NCBI GenBank assembly: GCA_026398575.1
Contig: JAPLSP010000184.1
Location: 1-44,740, forward strand
Source of the DNA: Candidatus Sumerlaeota bacterium
GTDB taxonomy: Bacteria; Sumerlaeota; Sumerlaeia; JADFCT01
DNA: 44,740 nucleotides
Direction: 5' to 3'
The translations under genes and the position numbers were made by a program. Under the pieces are notes generated by a model. That model was not told where the DNA came from, searched no databases, and saw nothing but the letters and a program-made list of their open reading frames with translations. Each line of letters begins with the position of its first letter. Positions within the stretch are counted from its first letter, which is position 1. Below, piece after piece: positions 39,107 to 44,740 of this stretch.

Positions 39107-41257
39107 CTAATTGGCGCCTGCGGCGGGTTCGATGATGGTTTTGAATGTCGCCTGCGCGCCGGTGGTTTCAACGTAAAGGCCTTCGCAGCGCTTGGGTGGC
39201 GCATCGGGCGCCGAGGCGTGGGTGACGGTGAAGGCGCCTTTTACGAGGAAGGTGACCTTCATCGGCTGCTTGCCATACTGAATGATAAACGACGCGCGAT
39301 CCTGATACGATGCGGTCATGGGTTCCTTCCAATACTCGAAGGGCTTGGAGCGGTTGCGCTTGGTGAATTCGGCGTCGGGTTTGAACTCGGGGGGCAGTTT
39401 GACGGCGCCTTGCAAGTGAAGCGCCAAACCAAGTCGCGCAGGCTTTGTTGTCTTGCTCGTGGCTTTGGCGCCCGTGTCTTTATCTGCCGTGTCTTTAGCT
39501 GCCGTGTCATTGGCGCCATCGGCTTTTTTGCCGGCGTCGTCCGTTCCTCCTGCGGCGCCATTCGCGGTTATCGTGGCTTCATCTATCAGCTTGCCGTTTT
39601 CGATTGTGAGCGTGCGCGAGGCCGAGGCGTTGGAGCGGTATCGGGGCTGTGCGGCCTCGATCAGCGGAGTTTTTTCATCAAATCGCCGCAACTCGCCCGG
39701 GTCCCATTTTTCCTGTCCCCAGCCGTTGATGAGCGGAACGTTGTGCGCCAGGCCTTGCGTGAAGTATTCGCGGTGAAACGGCGAGCCATACCCCACCGTT
39801 CCCGAATCGTGTGTGATGTCCACGTCGCCGTAGCACGCCTCGAAATTGAGCGCTTCGGATTGCACATGCGAATTGGTCAGCTGGCCGTAATGGAAATAAA
39901 CCTGCCACGGCCCGGAGCAAAGAACCGCCATGCGGCTGGATTCCAGACTGCGCGTGCGCGGCGAGGCGAGCTTGATTTTATCCGCGCTCGATAAATTCGC
40001 TGCCGCAATCGCAGCCGCCGGAGGATCGAGGAGGGTGTCCCATGAGAGGGATTTGGCGGCTTCGGCCAATCCCAATGCGGTTGGGAAGACGCGGCTGATG
40101 TTTGACAGCGTCTTCAAGTCCGGCGCCATGCCGCGTCCCGAATCCGCTGGCGTGGGCAGCTGGCCATTAGCGAATCGCAGCGCCAGCGGAGAGAGCGCCA
40201 GATTTTCCAGTATGAGCATTTCGTGACGGACCGATTCCATGCGCCCGGCCAGCGCCGCCTGCTCGAAGAAAGGCGTGAGCGCGACGACGACAAAGTTATT
40301 ATAGCCGAGCGATTGCTCATACCAGAGGTAGTCGCTCGTAACGCCGCGCGCCAACTGGCTGCGGATGCCGAACGGCGAATCCATCGCGCTCGCCCACAGT
40401 GCCGGATCGCTGTAAACGAGCGCCACGTGCCCGACGGCGGCGCAGTGCCAGCAGGCGATGTTGTGGATCGTCTGCCTCGTCTCGCTCAACATCTTCGCCT
40501 GTGGCTCGAAGAGGTTCTTGAACCATCGCTGCTTGCGTTCAGGCGTGGCGTAGGCGCCAAGCAGCCGCGCCGCCGTGACGTGCCGGATCAGATTGACCGC
40601 CTCGTCCAGCGTCTGCCAAAAAAGTTTTGACTTGCTGCCCTGACGCGTGCTCGGCGGCCATCGCGCGAAATTATCCGCATAGAAATCCAACTGCCCGGCG
40701 GCCCACTGCGCGTATTTTTCCTCGCCTGTCAGGCGATGGAGCCGCGCCGCCAACAGGATATGCTCGCAATGTGCGCCGCGGAAGTGATAGACCCATGCGG
40801 CGTGCAGCTTCGGCGTCAGCTGGACCTTGGGATCGGATTTGCTGTGCAATGTTTCCTCGCCCGGCTCATCCGGCGTGAAGATCAGATGAGAGGCGTCCTT
40901 CGGGCTTACAAAATCATGATACCATCCGCAGATCCACTCGACCTTGTCGCGGCGCCTGGCCATCCAGTCGTCCACATCCTCACGCTGCTTGGCCAGCCAG
41001 GCGGCCCATTCCTTTTCCTCCTTGACGCGCCGCCGCGCCCCTTCCCAATCCTCTTTCGGAATGCGCAGCGGATCGCCGTCCTTGGCAAAGATTTTATACT
41101 CGGCATACGCCTTGGCCGGGTCGGGTTTGGGGAAGCCCTGCGTTTCGCCGGCAGGCGCAGCAGGCAGGATCGCAAGCAACACGAACAGCATTAGAAAAAG
41201 AACTACAACAAATCCCAAAAGCGGAATTCGATATCTATTGCAAAATGCTCTTTTCAT
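39107..41257 (-). CDS. Heparinase II/III- or alginate-lyase-like exported protein
   Basis: 716 residues. A hydrophobic leader (IPLLGFVVVLFLMLFVLLAI) suggests a signal anchor or signal peptide. The middle is an alpha/alpha-toroid-like region (WVYHFRGAHCEHILLAARLH, WPPSTRQGSKSKLFWQTL, HNIACWHCAAVGHVAL, YLWYEQSLGYNNF). A beta-sandwich half follows, with FHYGQLTNSHVQSEALNFEA and DITHDSGTVGYGS, which is the heparinase II/III layout including the His in the middle of the sheet. A low-complexity stretch (DTAAKDTADKDTGAK) links to the last 100 residues. It would degrade acidic polysaccharides. An upstream GAGGAG supports the ATG at 41257. Confidence 0.75.
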   Translation of the reverse strand: MKRAFCNRYRIPLLGFVVVLFLMLFVLLAILPAAPAGETQGFPKPDPAKAYAEYKIFAKDGDPLRIPKEDWEGARRRVKEEKEWAAWLAKQREDVDDWMARRRDKVEWICGWYHDFVSPKDASHLIFTPDEPGEETLHSKSDPKVQLTPKLHAAWVYHFRGAHCEHILLAARLHRLTGEEKYAQWAAGQLDFYADNFARWPPSTRQGSKSKLFWQTLDEAVNLIRHVTAARLLGAYATPERKQRWFKNLFEPQAKMLSETRQTIHNIACWHCAAVGHVALVYSDPALWASAMDSPFGIRSQLARGVTSDYLWYEQSLGYNNFVVVALTPFFEQAALAGRMESVRHEMLILENLALSPLALRFANGQLPTPADSGRGMAPDLKTLSNISRVFPTALGLAEAAKSLSWDTLLDPPAAAIAAANLSSADKIKLASPRTRSLESSRMAVLCSGPWQVYFHYGQLTNSHVQSEALNFEACYGDVDITHDSGTVGYGSPFHREYFTQGLAHNVPLINGWGQEKWDPGELRRFDEKTPLIEAAQPRYRSNASASRTLTIENGKLIDEATITANGAAGGTDDAGKKADGANDTAAKDTADKDTGAKATSKTTKPARLGLALHLQGAVKLPPEFKPDAEFTKRNRSKPFEYWKEPMTASYQDRASFIIQYGKQPMKVTFLVKGAFTVTHASAPDAPPKRCEGLYVETTGAQATFKTIIEPAAGAN

Positions 41258-41401
41258 GATGCAATGCAGCTCCTCAAGTTCATGATCCAGCAGTTATCGC
41301 TTGCCGATTAGCCACTTTGCCTTTGGTCGCTAAAATCGCTTGCGAAGCGCCTAATCGAGGATAATATTTCACGCAGAGCAGTTCAATGGAGGAATACGAA
41401 A

Positions 41402-41722
41402 ATGCCTGTCTTGGAAATTCCTGCTTCACATATCTGCATTGATGACAAAGGACGGGAATGGATTGATGAAACGACTTATCGCGTTGAACAAGTTGTCATG
41501 GATCATATTGCCCACGGTTGGAGTCCAGAGGAAATCTCGTTTCAACATTATGGCGCTCTGTCGTTGGCTCAAGTCCATGCCGCTTTGGCTTATTACTACG
41601 ATCATCAGGAGGCGATGGACGCCCGAATGAAACAGAATCTTGTCGAATATGAAAATATGCGGGCGTCGGCGGAAGAATCGCCATTTCGCAAGAGGATGCG
41701 GGCAGAAGGCAAATTGGCATGA
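41402..41722 (+). CDS. DUF433-type antitoxin
   Basis: 106 residues. CIDDKGREWIDETTYRVEQV and WSPEEISFQHYGALSLAQVH with AALAYYYDHQEAMDARM match the DUF433 fold (winged-helix-like), partner of DUF5615-type toxins. The stop overlaps the next gene by ATGA (41719-41722). An antitoxin and DNA-binding role is inferred from the family. Confidence 0.85.
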   Translation: MPVLEIPASHICIDDKGREWIDETTYRVEQVVMDHIAHGWSPEEISFQHYGALSLAQVHAALAYYYDHQEAMDARMKQNLVEYENMRASAEESPFRKRMRAEGKLA

Positions 41723-42069
41723 GCTTGGCATTCTATATGGATGAACAAGTTCATCGCGCTGTCTCGCTAGGATTGCGTCTTCGCGGAGTGGATGTTTTGA
41801 CAGCTCAGGAAGATGGATTTGATGGCACTCCCGACAAGCAGTTGCTGGAACGCGCCATTTTTCTTAAGCGCATTTTATTTTCGCAGGATGATGATCTGTT
41901 GCGAGAAGCAAATCAGTTGCAGCATGAAGGGAAATGGTTTCCCGGTGTTGTTTACTGCCATCAGTTGCGATGCACAATCGGCCAGATAATTGATGATCTG
42001 GACCTGATAGCCAAGGCTGCAAAAGCGAGTGAATACGAGAACAAAGTCGAATACCTGCCGCTATCTTGA
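41719..42069 (+). CDS. DUF5615 PIN-like toxin
   Basis: 116 residues. The N-terminal FYMDEQVHRAVSLGLRLRGV, with Asp-Glu at the strand end, and ILFSQDDDLLREANQ, with the Asp triplet, match the DUF5615 (Mut7-C/PIN-like) family. It would be an RNase restrained by the DUF433 protein. The last 9 bp overlap the convergent YfhO-like gene. Confidence 0.85.
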   Translation: MSLAFYMDEQVHRAVSLGLRLRGVDVLTAQEDGFDGTPDKQLLERAIFLKRILFSQDDDLLREANQLQHEGKWFPGVVYCHQLRCTIGQIIDDLDLIAKAAKASEYENKVEYLPLS

Positions 42070-44740
42070 AAAATCGTGGCTGAATATGCCCAGTAGTGTT
42101 GGGCGAAAATAGATGTGAACCTCGCTTTCGCCGGCGGGGATCTCGACCGTCAGCAGGCTGTTGTCTCCGCGCCGGACCGGAACTAATTTGCCGCCGATCT
42201 CGGCGTGCCAGAAAGCAAGCGGCTCGGTGTTTTCGCGCACGCCGAGAAGCGCCGGCCCGGTGGTTCGCGCGCGGACTCGCAGTGAATTCGTATGCCGTTC
42301 GATGATCTGAACGTCCGGTGACGGCGCGACGCGGCGCCAGAGCGGTCCGGGAATTCCCGCCGGGCGCGAGGCGTCCTTCGGCAGAATGACGGCGCGCGAT
42401 TTGGCATTTTTGTATTCGAAAATTGGCGCCGCATCGTCTTCGGCGCCCCATACCAGGCGCCAGGGGTCATCTTCCTGCGCGGGACTGGCGAGCCGGCAGG
42501 CCTGCCCGGCAATGTTGAAAATCGTCCGGGGCAGGACCAGCCGCCATGCGGCGCGCTTCACGGTCAGCGGGCGCTCAAACACAATCATGCCGCGATAGTT
42601 GGCGAATTGCACGCGATTGCCCAGCGAAGGGATCGGCGCGGGGTGCTCCCAAGTGGTGTTGATCAACGCGCGGGCGGCGGCTGTCTTCATCCAAGAGGCG
42701 TCATTGACGTCCTGAAGGTGAGCGGTCTCGATTCGATAGCGGACAGGAAAAGTGAAATTCCCCTCGGCGGCTTCGATCTCGAGCCGGCCGATTTCCGCGC
42801 CCTCGGAAATGCGGACTGCGCTGTCAACGAGCGAAACGAACAGCCAGCGTGTGATCGGAGCGGTTGTGGGATTGCTGTCGAAAGCGGCGACAGACTGATA
42901 TTCGGCGCCGGGTCGCAGCGTCTGCGGCAGATGGGTCAGCCGGCGGTTATAGGGATGGCCGATCAGGAAGCGGACGCCGAGGATATCGAAGAGATCGAGA
43001 TTGGGCGCGGCGATCGTGACGACGCGAAGGGGGTCGTTGACGGGCGCCCGCCCGGCATACTGCGCGATCTCGTTGCAGTAGCGCTGGGAAATCAGCGGAT
43101 CGAAGCCCTGGATATCTTCCAGGCCATAGAGCGAGGCGAGGTTGGGCATGAGGAACTGAAACTTGAAGGCTTCGTTGAAGTCGCTGTCATGGAGGCGCAG
43201 CGGATCATAGCCCACGATGCGGAACGGCTGCAACGGCGCGCGCCGCTGAACGCCCTGCAAGAACGCCGCCTGCGGAGGCGTATTGAAAAAAGAGCGACGC
43301 GCGATCGGAGGAGCGACGCGCGGCCCGAAGTGCAGCAACTGGAGCGCGATCAACGCGGCGGCGACAGCCCTGCCGGAGTATGCAATTTTCCAAAGCCGCG
43401 AGCGATGGGGCGCGTCCGGGCCGCCGGCGCGCGCGGGGCGGCGGTGAAACAGAAGAAGCAGGAGAGAAAGCAGCAACAGACCCGAGGCGGATTCAAAGGC
43501 GATGAAAAGCCAGCGGCCAAGGCAATGCGGCGCAAAAAGCCAGGCGCGCAGCCACTCGTCCACATAAGGCGCCGCGCCCTCAAAAGTCGGGCGCGCCCAC
43601 GACATGGCGATGGCGGCGATGAGCGACGCAAGCCCTGCAGCGCCCGCCGTCTTCGCGACCATGCGCCGGTGCCGCCAAGGGAAACGTTCGAGCGCGAGCG
43701 CGGCAAGAAGCGCGGCGCCCGCTGCGCTGAGGACCAGGGCGCGGCTGGGTCCGACTAGATGATTGAAGCCGGGAATGAAGGGCATGACGAACTGCCATCC
43801 GGCGTTTTTCCCGAGGGCGAAAACAACTCCCGCAACGGTCAGCGCCAGTCCGCACCGGAATCGGCGATCGCGCCAGACTCCCCGCGCCGCGAAAAGGCTG
43901 ATGATCAGCAGCGCCGCGATGGGACCGATGTAAACCGTCCGGTCAATGTATTCCGGGAAAATGCCCGCCTGAGTGCCGCCGAGAAAAATAAACGGGATTT
44001 CGGACCAGTCCATCGAATCGGCCAGATTTTCGGACGTGGTGACGGCGCCGCGAATCGAAAGGCCGGCGCGCGCCATGCCGGAAAGAAACGTCGGCGAGAT
44101 GATCAAAAAAGCGAAAAGAAGGCACAGGCCGATATCGAGCGAACGGCGCATGAAACCCTTGGGATTCGCGGCGTGGACGATGAAAACGCCGACGAGTCCG
44201 TACAGTGTGAGATGCGGAGAGCCCGTGGCGAGGATCATGGCCGCCGCGCCGGCGAGGGCCGCCCGGCGCCGGAAATTGCCGGCCTCAGCGCCATAAAGCA
44301 GGAGCGGCAGCCAGACGGCGGCGTAAAAAATCGTAGGATTGATGATGCGGCCGGCGATGTGGCCGCCACACGCGAAAACAAGCGCTCCGGCCAGGGTGGG
44401 AACGGCGTGGAATTTCCATCCCCTGAGAAAAACGGCCATCGCGCCAAAGGCGATCAGATAGTGAAGGAAATTATACAACCCAAAATAATCGCGCCAATCG
44501 CCCACAAAAAAGTATGGCCATCTCAGCGGATAAAGGAAGGCGGTCTGAAGATTAGTGAAGAGCGACGACCCGCCGAGCGAATAAGGATTATAGAAGGGCG
44601 GGCCATCGTCCCAGCGGAGCGAATAAAAGGGCCCGAACATGAGAGAATTATCGGCGCCCACGGGAAGGCTGCCGGCGGCATAGCGTCCATAGAACACACC
44701 GCAAATCAAGAACGACGCGGCGAGAAAGAAGAGGAACCGA
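42061..44740 (-). CDS. YfhO-like membrane glycosyltransferase-type protein (5' end outside window)
   Basis: The frame runs to the right edge of the window without a start of its own, so the N-terminus is missing; the visible part is about 890 residues. DNSLMFGPFYSLRWDDGPPF, NPYSLGGSSLFTNLQTAFLYP and YNFLHYLIAFGAMAVFLRGW are typical of YfhO-type proteins, which are large inner-membrane proteins of the GT-C type. About ten TM segments are followed by a long periplasmic beta-rich C-terminal domain. In Bacillus and Listeria YfhO proteins help glycosylate lipoteichoic acids; the acceptor here is unknown. The visible end overlaps the DUF5615 gene by 9 bp. Confidence 0.8.
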   Translation of the reverse strand, partial: RFLFFLAASFLICGVFYGRYAAGSLPVGADNSLMFGPFYSLRWDDGPPFYNPYSLGGSSLFTNLQTAFLYPLRWPYFFVGDWRDYFGLYNFLHYLIAFGAMAVFLRGWKFHAVPTLAGALVFACGGHIAGRIINPTIFYAAVWLPLLLYGAEAGNFRRRAALAGAAAMILATGSPHLTLYGLVGVFIVHAANPKGFMRRSLDIGLCLLFAFLIISPTFLSGMARAGLSIRGAVTTSENLADSMDWSEIPFIFLGGTQAGIFPEYIDRTVYIGPIAALLIISLFAARGVWRDRRFRCGLALTVAGVVFALGKNAGWQFVMPFIPGFNHLVGPSRALVLSAAGAALLAALALERFPWRHRRMVAKTAGAAGLASLIAAIAMSWARPTFEGAAPYVDEWLRAWLFAPHCLGRWLFIAFESASGLLLLSLLLLLFHRRPARAGGPDAPHRSRLWKIAYSGRAVAAALIALQLLHFGPRVAPPIARRSFFNTPPQAAFLQGVQRRAPLQPFRIVGYDPLRLHDSDFNEAFKFQFLMPNLASLYGLEDIQGFDPLISQRYCNEIAQYAGRAPVNDPLRVVTIAAPNLDLFDILGVRFLIGHPYNRRLTHLPQTLRPGAEYQSVAAFDSNPTTAPITRWLFVSLVDSAVRISEGAEIGRLEIEAAEGNFTFPVRYRIETAHLQDVNDASWMKTAAARALINTTWEHPAPIPSLGNRVQFANYRGMIVFERPLTVKRAAWRLVLPRTIFNIAGQACRLASPAQEDDPWRLVWGAEDDAAPIFEYKNAKSRAVILPKDASRPAGIPGPLWRRVAPSPDVQIIERHTNSLRVRARTTGPALLGVRENTEPLAFWHAEIGGKLVPVRRGDNSLLTVEIPAGESEVHIYFRPTLLGIFSHDFSR

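Overview
The window is about 45 kb from a free-living, Gram-negative-looking bacterium of an uncultured lineage. The mix of genes (TAT-exported Gfo/Idh oxidoreductase, heparinase II/III-like lyase, GH2-type hydrolase, mandelate racemase-like enzyme, split transketolase, SpoIVB-type S55 peptidase without sporulation genes, ECF sigma factor fused to a membrane domain) resembles Planctomycetota, Sumerlaeota, Hydrogenedentota or Acidobacteriota. That placement is inference: no rRNA, tRNA or other decisive marker is present.

Region 1 (1-11145, all minus strand) is a long collinear run. Read 5' to 3' it is trmD, AAA ATPase + DUF4276/TOPRIM-like protein, glyQS, Septu-type PtuA ATPase + PtuB HNH nuclease, TAT-exported Gfo/Idh oxidoreductase, ArnT-like glycosyltransferase, and a secreted transglutaminase-like protein that leaves the window. 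Two ATPase/nuclease modules thus sit between and behind two tRNA-related housekeeping genes. TrmD carries a roughly 65-residue insertion encoded by heptanucleotide repeat arrays.

Region 2 (11146-25866) is mixed. It has a large secreted protein with a fibre-like N-terminal half and seven Asp-box-like propeller repeats, a TIGR04255-like protein whose tail is encoded by an octanucleotide array, a small membrane protein, a PepV-like dipeptidase, a 314-bp MITE, an S55 peptidase translationally coupled to peptide deformylase, nadC, an MNT/HEPN pair, an ECF-membrane fusion and a zinc-ribbon protein of unknown role.

Region 3 (26133-32746) is a small defence and toxin-antitoxin cluster around typA and a GH2-like hydrolase. 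It holds two independently shortened mini-PIN genes, each with its antitoxin-like partner, a third ATPase/nuclease pair (AAA ATPase + PIN-like protein), and HicAB.

Region 4 (32872-44740) is mostly metabolism and envelope: a membrane protein, a mandelate racemase/enolase-superfamily enzyme with a cupin, a DedA protein, a retropepsin-like protease, split transketolase, a heparinase/alginate-lyase-like protein, a DUF433/DUF5615 toxin-antitoxin pair and a YfhO-like membrane protein that leaves the window.

Two themes stand out. First, there are three ABC/OLD-like ATPases, each overlapping a different nuclease-type partner (HNH, TOPRIM-like, PIN-like) by ATGA. Second, there is a recurring class of short tandem oligomer arrays (7, 8, 9-10 and 15 bp units), often in inverted pairs. 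They sit at gene ends and in two cases extend or interrupt reading frames. No tRNA, rRNA, CRISPR array, transposase or reverse transcriptase was seen.
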